Shown one piece after another: positions 24,882 through 32,531 of a stretch of 41,601 bases of DNA. The translations under genes were made by a program, and so were the position numbers. The stretch is from Clostridia bacterium (lineage in GTDB: Bacteria; Bacillota; Clostridia; Oscillospirales; CAG-272), in the NCBI GenBank assembly GCA_017547545.1, contig JAFYPJ010000135.1:1-41601 (forward strand). The letters are read 5' to 3'. The notes under the pieces were generated by a model. It had not been told where the DNA came from and did no database searches. It saw only the letters and a list, made by a program, of their open reading frames with translations. Within the stretch, counting starts at the first letter, position 1; each line of letters opens with the position of its first letter.

Positions 24882-25076
24882 ATGGAACAGAAAAAGGTAC
24901 CCACGGTACGCCGTCCCGGAGATCTCTATTTGCAGTTTACCCGTACCTCCACAAAGGAGCTGGAACGCAGATTGCTCCACGGTGCTACCCGTGAGGAAAA
25001 AATATTCTACCGTAAGCTCTTGAATCTCAAGCTTCAGCTTGAGCAGGAAAAGGTAATAGGAGAGCTTCTCTTATGA
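24882..25076 (+). CDS. Small protein upstream of the zeta-like gene, possible antitoxin
   Basis: 64 residues. The ribosome site AAGGAG lies within the end of aspS. The protein is mostly charged and helical (ELERRLLHGATREEKIFYRKLLNLKLQ); I recognise no family. It overlaps the zeta-toxin-like gene by four bases (ATGA), the usual arrangement of an antitoxin placed before its toxin. The order and size suggest an antitoxin or a fixed partner, but that is inference from context only. Confidence 0.65.
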   Translation: MEQKKVPTVRRPGDLYLQFTRTSTKELERRLLHGATREEKIFYRKLLNLKLQLEQEKVIGELLL

Positions 25077-25663
25077 GTAAACCGAAATATACTCTTTTTG
25101 CAGGGGTTAACGGTGCAGGCAAGTCATCGCTTTACTATATACTTTCCCAATCACAGAATATGGGTGAAAGGATCAATATAGACGAAATGGTTGCCCGTGA
25201 GGGAAGCTGGCAGGATTCCCTGCTCCAGCTTTCCGCCACAAGGCGCGCCATGGCAATGATAACAGATTGCCTTGAAAGAAAGGCAACATTCAATCAGGAA
25301 ACAACCCTTGCAAGCCCCACCCTCTTGCGTCAGATACAAAAGGCAAGGGATGCGGGATATATAATAGTTTTATACTATGTAGGCGTTGAAAATCTGCAAA
25401 CCGCTGTACGCCGCGTTGAAACAAGAGTTTCAAAGGGCGGACACGGTATAGATCCGAAGCTTATCGAACAGCGTTTTGAAAAGCTTGGCGAAACCCTGCA
25501 TAATGTTATGCCTTTAGTGGATGCGGCATTTTTCTATGATAATACCACAAAATTCAAGCAGATAGCATTTTTGCGCAATAATATTCTTATGGACTATGAC
25601 GAGGATCTTCCCGTATGGTTCTGGGAGCTTATTGCCAAAAATGAATTGAAGCTAAAGAAATAA
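25073..25663 (+). CDS. Zeta-toxin-like P-loop kinase
   Basis: 196 residues. Walker A GVNGAGKSS at residues 11-19, then INIDEMV, and NQETTLASPTLLRQIQKARDAGY, which match the zeta-toxin/COG4185 family. Zeta toxins phosphorylate UDP-GlcNAc-type sugars and poison peptidoglycan synthesis; the chromosomal COG4185 group is less well characterised and some may be housekeeping kinases. The stretch YYVGVENLQTAVRRVETRVSKGGHGID with arginines is typical. It overlaps the small upstream gene by four bases and runs 12 bases into the end of a convergent gene. Toxicity is not shown by the sequence. Confidence 0.8.
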   Translation: MSKPKYTLFAGVNGAGKSSLYYILSQSQNMGERINIDEMVAREGSWQDSLLQLSATRRAMAMITDCLERKATFNQETTLASPTLLRQIQKARDAGYIIVLYYVGVENLQTAVRRVETRVSKGGHGIDPKLIEQRFEKLGETLHNVMPLVDAAFFYDNTTKFKQIAFLRNNILMDYDEDLPVWFWELIAKNELKLKK

Positions 25664-25924
25664 CAGCAGAGCCAATATTAAAAGCAGCTCGTCATCGGCA
25701 TGGCTGTTGAGCAAAAGAATTATCAGTGCTCCGATTATAATATCATCAAGAGCAATATTTCTTTCTTTTTTCGGTATAAGTAAAGGTTTTTCTTCCTCCC
25801 TTACCTTTTCGGGAAGGGGAGAGTGGCATTTTTCTTCCTTTTCCACAGAATCGGTAAGCTTATCAAAGGCATTTCCTTTATAATTCGGAGGGATATCGCT
25901 TGAGGGATAAATTCTCTGGTACAT
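25652..25924 (-). CDS. Small hypothetical protein with C-terminal hydrophobic region
   Basis: 90 residues. The first 60 are polar and charged (Lys/Glu/Pro-rich); the last 30 form one or two short hydrophobic stretches (IIIGALIILLLN and LLLILALLLFL). It is the third gene of a minus-strand set of three small genes and has an AAGGAG ribosome site. No known family. Its 3' end overlaps the zeta-like gene by 12 bases in convergent orientation. Confidence 0.7.
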   Translation of the reverse strand: MYQRIYPSSDIPPNYKGNAFDKLTDSVEKEEKCHSPLPEKVREEEKPLLIPKKERNIALDDIIIGALIILLLNSHADDELLLILALLLFL

Positions 25925-25935
25925 TATTTATCTCC

Positions 25936-26277
25936 TTATTTTAAATTACCCAATGCACCCGAAACAGAAAGTAAACTGAGAAGGGAAAGCAGCTTATCTG
26001 CTTTATCCCTGCGTTCCTTGCTTAAATAGGGCTTGAGCGCGCATATAAGGGCGGCGCGGTTTTCGGCATCGGTGTTATGTTTGATTACAGGCATATTTAT
26101 CTCTTTTTCCCCGTTGTTATCCATATTTTCCGGCTCGTGTTGGGTGGATAAGCCCTGCGCGGCCTTTGATATGGTCTGCATGGCTTCGGGATTTGAAAGA
26201 ATACCCTGTATTTTATTCATCATGTCGGGATTGCTCATTACTCCCGAAAGTAAAGAGGAAATATTATTGCTGTCCAT
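25936..26277 (-). CDS. Small helical protein of clostridial type
   Basis: 113 residues. The N-terminal part has two NP-x-x-M segments (SNPDMMNKIQGILSNPEAMQTI), like STI1-type short helical motifs. The C-terminal part reads AALICALKPYLSKERRDKADKLLSLLSLL, a pattern I have seen in uncharacterised small clostridial proteins. No signal peptide. Start chosen at the ATG with AGGTGG upstream. It lies 11 bases before the next gene and 8 bases after the previous one. Confidence 0.75.
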   Translation of the reverse strand: MDSNNISSLLSGVMSNPDMMNKIQGILSNPEAMQTISKAAQGLSTQHEPENMDNNGEKEINMPVIKHNTDAENRAALICALKPYLSKERRDKADKLLSLLSLLSVSGALGNLK

Positions 26278-26285
26278 TTTGCCAC

Positions 26286-26522
26286 CTAAAACCTTTCCTT
26301 AAACTGAGCAAGCTTTTTGGCATCTAATCCGGAGCTTATTTTTTGCAGTTCATCCGGACTTATCTTTTCAAGCTTATTTTTAAGCTTTTCGGGGTTTCCC
26401 GCAAGCTTTTTTACCATACGGGAATCCACCCCCAATGCCCTGCATACCTCATCTATTTTTGCATTAAGCTCAGCCGGATCCATATTTTTCATTTCATCAA
26501 GTTTTTTTGAATCAAATTCCAT
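26286..26522 (-). CDS. Small helical hypothetical protein
   Basis: 78 residues with segments MDPAELNAKIDEVCRALGV and GNPEKLKNKLEKISPDELQKI, both built like helix-loop-helix pairs. The NPEKLKNKL part resembles the NPEAMQTI segment of the neighbouring protein, so the two may share an origin. First gene of the three-gene set, with a promoter at 26555-26583 and GAGGCGG before the ATG. Function unknown. Confidence 0.75.
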   Translation of the reverse strand: MEFDSKKLDEMKNMDPAELNAKIDEVCRALGVDSRMVKKLAGNPEKLKNKLEKISPDELQKISSGLDAKKLAQFKERF

Positions 26523-26554
26523 AATAACCGCCTCACATTTCTATATTTACTAAA

Positions 26555-26583
26555 ATTATATGCAAAATAATATAACATGTTAA
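26555..26583 (-). promoter_or_regulatory. Promoter of the three-small-gene set
   Basis: TTAACA (26578-26583) and TATAAT (26555-26560) on the minus strand with a 17-base spacer. The divergent YfcE gene begins five bases beyond the -35 box. Confidence 0.7.
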
Positions 26584-26587
26584 TTAT

Positions 26588-27091
26588 ATGAAAGCACTTA
26601 TTTTTTCTGATTCTCATCAAAACGGTAAAAACATACAAGCAGCAATAGAAATGCATAAGAACAATCTTGATCTTTGTATTCATCTCGGAGACGGAACAAG
26701 GGAATTTTTATTGCTTGCCCAGGAATACTCTGCGATTCCCTTTGTTTATGTACACGGAAACTATGAGGATGCATTTGCAAAGGGTATAGATATTACAAGA
26801 ATTCTGGATTTAGAAGGCTACAGAGTGCTTCTTACCCACGGTCATGCCTACGGTGTAAAGGGTTCAAGCTCCATACTTACCTATAAGGCTATGGAGGAGG
26901 AATGTGATATCGTATTATACGGTCACACCCACCAAAGAGAAAACAGATATCTTTCGGATACCGGACTTGGCAGAGGGATGTATATTTTTAATCCGGGAAG
27001 CGTTTCAAGGCCGAATTTCGGAGATTATGCCTCCTGCGGACTTCTTGAAATAAGCAAAAATGGTATATTACTCAGCCATATAAAATTATGA
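26588..27091 (+). CDS. YfcE/MJ0936-family metallophosphoesterase
   Basis: 167 residues. All calcineurin-like motifs are present: SDSHQ (7-11), LGDG, VHGNYED, LTHGHAYGVK and YGHTHQRE, with the family end FNPGSVSRPNFGDYASCG. These proteins are small phosphodiesterases that cleave model substrates; the physiological substrate is not known. The MKALIFSDSH start is fixed by the family, yet no ribosome site lies before it and a weak promoter-like TATAAC at 26571-26576 is only about 12 bases upstream, so it may have a very short leader. A small membrane-protein gene follows 16 bases later. Confidence 0.9.
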   Translation: MKALIFSDSHQNGKNIQAAIEMHKNNLDLCIHLGDGTREFLLLAQEYSAIPFVYVHGNYEDAFAKGIDITRILDLEGYRVLLTHGHAYGVKGSSSILTYKAMEEECDIVLYGHTHQRENRYLSDTGLGRGMYIFNPGSVSRPNFGDYASCGLLEISKNGILLSHIKL

Positions 27092-27107
27092 AAGGATAAG
27101 CTCCTTT

Positions 27108-27617
27108 ATGAATAGTTATTCGCCCCCGAAAAAGAATAAGCTCCATATATATCTTCCTGTTATATTTATATGTTTATCCTTTACTTTTCTTGTTTTTGCC
27201 CGTTTGGATCAAAAAATTCCCGATGCTGTGTTTAATTTCTTTACTATTCTGTTCGCGGCTCTTGCCATACAGATTGTTACAAGATATTCTCTTACAAAAT
27301 TTGTATATGAAATAGACACACAAAGAGATGTATTCAAGGTAGTAAAGATAACGGGTAAAAAAATCACCCTTGCGGGTGAGATAGATTTTGGTGACATTGT
27401 TTCAATAATCAAAAAAGAAAAAAATGTATCACCCTATGAAAATAATAAAAGGTTTAAAAACCATAATTTTTGCAATAATATTTTCCCCGAAAACCCGTAT
27501 TATATGATCCTCAGCGTTGCGGATGAGGATATATGCGTTACTATTGAAGCAAATCAATCATTTATTGAGCTTATAGAAAATTACAGAAATACAATAATTA
27601 AAGGAGAAAACCTATGA
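27108..27617 (+). CDS. Hypothetical membrane protein, two TM segments
   Basis: 169 residues. Two hydrophobic segments near the N-terminus (about 13-29, IYLPVIFICLSFTFLVF, and about 39-58) precede a beta-rich cytoplasmic part (about 65-165) with VYEIDTQRDVFKVVKITGKK and PYYMILSVADEDICVTIEAN. The shape is like small membrane proteins with a PH-like domain (YdjZ/DUF304 kind), but I cannot assign it. It overlaps the following lipoprotein gene by four bases (ATGA). Confidence 0.75.
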   Translation: MNSYSPPKKNKLHIYLPVIFICLSFTFLVFARLDQKIPDAVFNFFTILFAALAIQIVTRYSLTKFVYEIDTQRDVFKVVKITGKKITLAGEIDFGDIVSIIKKEKNVSPYENNKRFKNHNFCNNIFPENPYYMILSVADEDICVTIEANQSFIELIENYRNTIIKGENL

Positions 27618-28255
27618 AAAGAACTCTTATTGTAATATTTGCCGCACTTTTATGCGTTAGTCTTGCAGGTTGCAAGGAAAAGGAAAAAAAGATAACTATT
27701 GAAAGTGAGATAATAGGTGAGCCCGGTTGGAATATGGAGCTCAAGGAAACAATTATTTTAGGACCTGACGGTAATCCCATTGAAGCATATGAGCCTATAA
27801 GTGAGGACGCCATAGTAAAATCCGTAGATGAGATTTCTAATCTTGATTCCCTGATTTCGGTTTTTGAAAGCTGCTATAACGGTGTTTATACCGTAAAATA
27901 CGACGAAAAAACAACTCTGGCATCAAGTGACGGGTATTTTCTTGTTACCAATTACAATTCGCTTGCAGATCTGCGTACAGAATTACTCAAAACCTTTGAA
28001 AATGAAACTCTTATCGACCTTATGATGCAGAAATATGATGTATTTAAGGAAGATTCGGGAAAACTTTATTACCGTCCAGCAGGTGCACAGGAAATAACCT
28101 TTAAAACCGATAAGGCAACCATCAATTATTCAAATGACGAAACATGTGAGATCTCTGTTCCCATGTTCGATAAAAAGAACACCGAAACGGGAGTTTACAA
28201 TATTGAATTTGCTAAAGCGGAAAACGGTTTTGTAATCAGCTATTTAACAGAGTGA
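27614..28255 (+). CDS. Hypothetical lipoprotein
   Basis: 213 residues. Signal peptide with lipobox LAGC (Cys at about 19) followed by KEKEKK. The mature part is acidic and beta-rich, with no motif I recognise (VKSVDEISNLDSLISVFESCYNG, LYYRPAGAQEITFKT). It is likely anchored on the outer face of the membrane. AAAGGAG precedes the ATG. A terminator follows directly after the stop. Confidence 0.75.
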   Translation: MKRTLIVIFAALLCVSLAGCKEKEKKITIESEIIGEPGWNMELKETIILGPDGNPIEAYEPISEDAIVKSVDEISNLDSLISVFESCYNGVYTVKYDEKTTLASSDGYFLVTNYNSLADLRTELLKTFENETLIDLMMQKYDVFKEDSGKLYYRPAGAQEITFKTDKATINYSNDETCEISVPMFDKKNTETGVYNIEFAKAENGFVISYLTE

Positions 28256-28264
28256 TTATAAATT

Positions 28265-28296
28265 AAAAAAATGAGGGATGTATCCCTCATTTTTTT
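28265..28296. terminator. Bidirectional terminator
   Basis: Stem ATGAGGGA/TCCCTCAT with a TGTA loop and flanking A6 and T6 runs. It lies between two convergent lipoprotein genes. A small inverted repeat GCAGCGCTTGCTGC (28307-28320) follows immediately. Confidence 0.88.
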
Positions 28297-28320
28297 ATGG
28301 AATCAGGCAGCGCTTGCTGC

Positions 28321-29085
28321 TTATTTTACTGTAACAGCTGTGATATGGGTGTTGGGGCCTTCATACCAGTAGAGGAAGCCTTCAACATCAATTACATCGT
28401 CTGCTTTAAGTTCGCCAACTGCTTCGTAAACATCGGAATCAACACCGGTAAGGTAAACTTCTACGCAGAAGCTGTAGGAAGCACCGTCTTTTGTGAGGTT
28501 AACATAAATATCATCACCGGGTTCGCCGTTCTTGTATTCGATAGACTCAACGGTCATATCTGTGAAGGAAACGAGCTTGTTCTGGTGGTCAACAAGTTCA
28601 TCTGAGCCGAGAAGCTCTGTTGCATCCATGGGGGAAGCAACGAATTCACCTTCAAGGATCTCAAACTTAGCGTCGATGATCTCAACTTCGCCGGACCATT
28701 CAGCCTTGTAACCGGTAACCTTGATCTTTGTACCTGCGCTGAGAGCATCATACTCTTCTTCTGAGCAAGGCATGTCATAGAGGAAATATGCACCGTCTTC
28801 GCTCTGGGTATAGAATGTAGCCTTGGAAACACCCTGATCGTCTGTCCACCAACCCTGCTTAGCCTGGATATAGGTTTCAACGGTAACTTCGGAATCAAGC
28901 TCTGCTGCTGCGAATTCTTCGTAGCTCATAACTGTTGCTTCTGTTTCTTCTTCAACTTCATTAACTACGGGAGCTTCTGTTTCGGGAGCATCGGTATCTG
29001 TATTTGCTGTTTCCTTATCGGATGTACAAGCAACCATGGAAAGTGCGAGAACCAATGCAAGTGCTAATACTAAAAGCTTTTTCAT
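28321..29085 (-). CDS. Lipoprotein with two OB-fold-like regions
   Basis: 254 residues. Signal peptide with lipobox MVAC (Cys20) and a long acidic/Thr-rich linker (about 21-52). Two similar beta-rich regions follow: about 53-140 (SEVTVETYIQAKQGWW...GTKIKVTGYKAEWSGEVEI) and about 150-254 (KLVSFTDMTVESIEY...ADDVIDVEGFLYWYEG). Each has the spaced pattern of an OB-fold, as in nucleic-acid-binding-like exported domains seen in many Firmicutes. A perfect consensus promoter (29137-29165) gives it its own transcript downstream of the ABC operon. Role unknown. Confidence 0.78.
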   Translation of the reverse strand: MKKLLVLALALVLALSMVACTSDKETANTDTDAPETEAPVVNEVEEETEATVMSYEEFAAAELDSEVTVETYIQAKQGWWTDDQGVSKATFYTQSEDGAYFLYDMPCSEEEYDALSAGTKIKVTGYKAEWSGEVEIIDAKFEILEGEFVASPMDATELLGSDELVDHQNKLVSFTDMTVESIEYKNGEPGDDIYVNLTKDGASYSFCVEVYLTGVDSDVYEAVGELKADDVIDVEGFLYWYEGPNTHITAVTVK

Positions 29086-29108
29086 TTTTCATTCTCCTTT
29101 ATTTTTCA

Positions 29109-29121
29109 GGTACAATGTACC
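29109..29121. promoter_or_regulatory. Short palindrome GGTACAATGTACC in the 5' leader
   Basis: Six-base arms GGTACA/TGTACC around one A, just inside the predicted transcript of the OB-fold lipoprotein. It could be a small operator or a leader hairpin. No trans-acting factor is evident. Confidence 0.4.
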
Positions 29122-29136
29122 AAAATTACATAGATT

Positions 29137-29165
29137 ATTATATACTTTAACTAAATAAATGTCAA
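29137..29165 (-). promoter_or_regulatory. Perfect consensus sigma-A promoter of the OB-fold lipoprotein
   Basis: TTGACA (29160-29165) and TATAAT (29137-29142) on the minus strand, both perfect, with 17 bases between them. It should be a strong promoter. Confidence 0.85.
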
Positions 29166-29176
29166 TATATATGCAG

Positions 29177-30766
29177 TTATTTCCTTTTTATTTTTGAAAT
29201 CAGTACATATACTGCAATTCCAACCCAAATTACCGAAAGAGTTGTGATCAAGGCAATTGAAGCAAAGGGCAGCTTACCTAAAGATGCCTTGACCTGTGCG
29301 CTACCTTCTTTTGCAGCCTCTATCTGATCAAGACGGTACAGGGAGTTTGTTTCAGAGAAAAGTTCGTTGTAAAACTGTTCATCCACCTTCTGGTTTCTGC
29401 GTTTTGCCTTGGTAACACTTTCGATAAGAGCACCGGCAGCATTACGCAGTGAAGCTGAACCGTTAAATACGGGTGTAACAAAGGTGTTGTCAATATTATT
29501 CATTAAAAGCTCAGCCGCCTCGATCTTTACGCGGTAGTGCATATCATTATCACTGCCCTTTTTGGAAAGGTAGCTTTGGTATTCCTCTGATTCCTGCGCT
29601 TTTTTGGTTACGGGCAGGTAACCCTCGGTGCAGGAGTAGTCGATCTGTACACGGTTGGTTAAAAGAAATTGAGCAAAGAGCCAGCTTGCCAGAACTTCAC
29701 CTGTATCCTTTTTATTGAATATACAAACCGAAGGTCCCTGAGATATCATTTTAGGATTATTTGTATCAAACTGAGGAACCGTCATTACCTCGGTTTCAAA
29801 ATTAACCAATGCTTCCTCGGCTATATCCACCAACGGTGCATCCGAACCCATCCATGTTGCGCCTGCAGTTGAGTCGATTGCAAATATACATTGTCCCGCA
29901 TTTAAAAAGTTAGCGGGGTAGCTTGATATCTTAAAGGTAGAAAAGGCTCCTGTGCCTGCATGAATTGCAATTTCATCAAGAAGTTCCTTTGTGGTATCAT
30001 TGAACAGTCCGATTTCTCCCTTATTGCCTGAATAGGGTGCATCAAGCTGGGCAAGCATCTGTATCATCATATTATCCGTAGATTTATAGATACAGGGTAT
30101 CATTACCTTTTGTCCGTTCACCTTATAGGTTTCGTCTGCATTCTTTTCTGTTGCCGCTTCGCTTACTTCCCAGATAAAATCCCATGTAAGGGTTTCGGGA
30201 AGGGTAAAGCCTAATTTTTCAACATAGGTTTTATTTACATAGCATGCCTCCGTGGAACGCATATAGGGCAGAGCATACTGCACGCCGCCGATTTTACCTT
30301 CGTTTAAAAATTGGGGTACAATTTCCTCGGTTTTGGGTGAATCAAACTTTACTTTTTTACCGCCAAGACCGTAATCGCTGTTCTTCATCAGCTCTTCCAA
30401 GGCAACAACCGTGTTTTTGCCCGAAAGATATGTAGCAATATGGTCGGGATAGGTTATACATACATTTGGCGTGGTGTCTGTGGCAAGATTGGTGATAACA
30501 TCATTATATATCTTACCGTAGTCTGTATAAAGGCGCAGATTGACCTTGATATTGGGGTAAAGAGCCTCAAAATCCGCTATAGTATTGTGATATATTTCAA
30601 CCTGAGTGAGATTGGTATCATTTTTTGCCCAAAAGGTTATTTCATAATTCTTACTTTCGTCAAAGCTTTGCGGAATTTCAAAGGCGGGTGCGGTTTTTGC
30701 ACCGTGGCAACCCGTAAACACCGCAAGGACGGTTATTAAAGCAAGCAATATAGATATAATCTTCAT
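29177..30766 (-). CDS. Sugar ABC importer solute-binding protein with lipobox and C-terminal TM
   Basis: 529 residues, longer than the usual 420-450. Signal peptide with lipobox FTGC (Cys19), then the binding-protein pattern YEITFWAKND, DFEALYPNIKV, TDTTPNVCITYPDHIATYL and a C-terminal lobe. The extra end contains a transmembrane helix (about 504-524, ASIALITTLSVIWVGIAVYVL) with a basic tail KIKRK. So it may be fixed to the membrane twice, by lipid and by helix. Last gene of the ABC operon (ATPase, two permeases, this), overlapping the permease stop by four bases. Ligand unknown; possibly a sugar or nucleoside derivative, given the neighbouring deo genes. Confidence 0.87.
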   Translation of the reverse strand: MKIISILLALITVLAVFTGCHGAKTAPAFEIPQSFDESKNYEITFWAKNDTNLTQVEIYHNTIADFEALYPNIKVNLRLYTDYGKIYNDVITNLATDTTPNVCITYPDHIATYLSGKNTVVALEELMKNSDYGLGGKKVKFDSPKTEEIVPQFLNEGKIGGVQYALPYMRSTEACYVNKTYVEKLGFTLPETLTWDFIWEVSEAATEKNADETYKVNGQKVMIPCIYKSTDNMMIQMLAQLDAPYSGNKGEIGLFNDTTKELLDEIAIHAGTGAFSTFKISSYPANFLNAGQCIFAIDSTAGATWMGSDAPLVDIAEEALVNFETEVMTVPQFDTNNPKMISQGPSVCIFNKKDTGEVLASWLFAQFLLTNRVQIDYSCTEGYLPVTKKAQESEEYQSYLSKKGSDNDMHYRVKIEAAELLMNNIDNTFVTPVFNGSASLRNAAGALIESVTKAKRRNQKVDEQFYNELFSETNSLYRLDQIEAAKEGSAQVKASLGKLPFASIALITTLSVIWVGIAVYVLISKIKRK

Positions 30767-31632
30767 CCTTTTGTTCCTCCCCGTGCAACACCTTCCATTA
30801 TCTTTTTCCTGAAGATAAGGAAAAGAATTATAAGCGGTACCGATATAACAACAACCGCTGCCATCATGGCAGGAATATTCTCACGGCCAAAACCGTTTTC
30901 ACGGATCTCCTGAATTCCGTTGGAAACAAGAAAATAGTTTTTATCATCGGTGATAAGACGGGGCCATACATAGGAATTCCAGCATTCTATTACCTTTAAT
31001 ATGGTAACGGTTATAACCGTTGGACGGCAGATAGGAAGCATTACCTTTAAAAGATATTTAAGATCAGAGGTTCCGTCTACCTTTGCCGCAAGGTATAATT
31101 CATCAGGTATCTGGCTGAAATTTTCCTTTAAAAGATAAATATAGAATACCGATGTAACCGAGGGCAGAATAAGGCCCGCAAAGGTGTTGCGCATATCAAG
31201 ATTTGTTATTGTAACAAAATTTGTTATTATAACAAGCTCATTCGGTATCATCATAAGGGATAAAAAGAATGTAAACAGAAGATTTTTACCGCGGAAATTC
31301 ATCCTTGAAAAGGCGAACGCGCAGGGAACTATAACAAGGAGCATAAGCGTGGTTGTTATAAGGGTAAAAATAAGGGTGTTAAGAAAATAATCTGCTAAGG
31401 GTACTCCGGTAAATGCTTCTTTGTAGTTTAAAAAGGTGGGATCGGCGGGATAAAAACGGGGAATATATTCCGAATTGTAGGAGGAATAGCTTTTTATTGA
31501 TGAAAGTATCATCCAATAAAAAGGAAAGAGAACCGCTAACGCCCAAAGTGAAAGCATCAGGTATATAAATGTTTTTGATATCCTGCGGCGGATTTTTGCC
31601 GCCTTTTCGATTTTTTCAAAATTGTTTTCCAT
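30763..31632 (-). CDS. Sugar ABC importer permease (MalG/UgpE family)
   Basis: 289 residues from ATG 31632 (GAGGT five bases upstream; an in-frame TTG at 31644 overlaps the previous stop and is less likely). Six hydrophobic segments; the EAA loop reads LYLAAKVDGTSDLKYLLKVMLP, the contact to the ATPase. The early part has LSLWALAVLFPFYWMILSSIK, typical of MalG-type CUT1 permeases. It pairs with the upstream permease to form the membrane channel. Confidence 0.93.
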   Translation of the reverse strand: MENNFEKIEKAAKIRRRISKTFIYLMLSLWALAVLFPFYWMILSSIKSYSSYNSEYIPRFYPADPTFLNYKEAFTGVPLADYFLNTLIFTLITTTLMLLVIVPCAFAFSRMNFRGKNLLFTFFLSLMMIPNELVIITNFVTITNLDMRNTFAGLILPSVTSVFYIYLLKENFSQIPDELYLAAKVDGTSDLKYLLKVMLPICRPTVITVTILKVIECWNSYVWPRLITDDKNYFLVSNGIQEIRENGFGRENIPAMMAAVVVISVPLIILFLIFRKKIMEGVARGGTKG

Positions 31633-31640
31633 ATCATACC

Positions 31641-32531
31641 TCAATAATGGACATGCTTACGGCTTACAAGAAGATTTATTACGGTTACGGTTAAAACTAT
31701 TGCAAAAAGAATGATTGCCGCTGCGGATGCATAGGAGGGATAACCGCCTCCGTCTCCGTAAAGCATATCATATATATAACCAACCACCGTGTTCATTTCT
31801 GCGGCATTCAGATCTGTGCCGAACAGAGCAACCGCATCGCTGTATGCCTTGAATGCACCGATAAATCCCGTAATTATAAGATAAAAAAGTGTTGGGGATA
31901 TCATGGGAAGGGTGATTTTTGTAAAAACGCGCCACTTGGGGGTATTGTCTATCATTGCCGCATTGTAATAATCCTGCTTTACCGAGGCAAGAGCCGAGGT
32001 AAGGAGCAATATTTTAAAGGGCAATACTACCCACACGGTATAGATGCAAAGAACGGTTATCTTTGCAAAATAAGGGCCGTTTATAAAGTCTATGGGGGAG
32101 ATTCCGAATATTCCGAGGATCAGATTTATAAGACCGTTTGAATATTCGGTTTTTTGGAAAAGGATCATAAATACCAATCCTACCGCCAGGGTATTGGTAA
32201 CATAGGGAAGAAAATATACAGTTTGAAAAAGCTCACGGAGCTTTTTAACCGAAGAAAGACCTAAGGATATTACCAAAGCAAGAGCCGTAGATAAGGGTAC
32301 GGTTATAAGAACCAATATCAAAGTGTTTTTTAATGCCATAAGGAAATAGGGATCGCGCAGTACATAGCGGTAATTGTAGATACCGGTACCAAAGGAGCTT
32401 CCCGAAGCAGAATTATACCCCTCTTCAAAGGAATATATAAAAACATCTATTAAGGGATATACAAGGAAAACTGCCAGAAAGATTATGGCTGGCAAAAGGT
32501 ATAACCATGCCTTAAAGTTATTTTTTTCCAT
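31641..32531 (-). CDS. Sugar ABC importer permease (MalF/UgpA family)
   Basis: 296 residues. N-terminal WLYLLPAIIFLAVFLVYPLIDVF is the hallmark of UgpA/MalF-type subunits. Six membrane segments and an EAA loop SVKQDYYNAAMIDNTPKWRVF...ITLP. Its ATG overlaps the stop codon of the ATPase gene (TGATG), and the second permease follows after 8 bases. Translational coupling suggests fixed stoichiometry. Confidence 0.93.
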   Translation of the reverse strand: MEKNNFKAWLYLLPAIIFLAVFLVYPLIDVFIYSFEEGYNSASGSSFGTGIYNYRYVLRDPYFLMALKNTLILVLITVPLSTALALVISLGLSSVKKLRELFQTVYFLPYVTNTLAVGLVFMILFQKTEYSNGLINLILGIFGISPIDFINGPYFAKITVLCIYTVWVVLPFKILLLTSALASVKQDYYNAAMIDNTPKWRVFTKITLPMISPTLFYLIITGFIGAFKAYSDAVALFGTDLNAAEMNTVVGYIYDMLYGDGGGYPSYASAAAIILFAIVLTVTVINLLVSRKHVHY

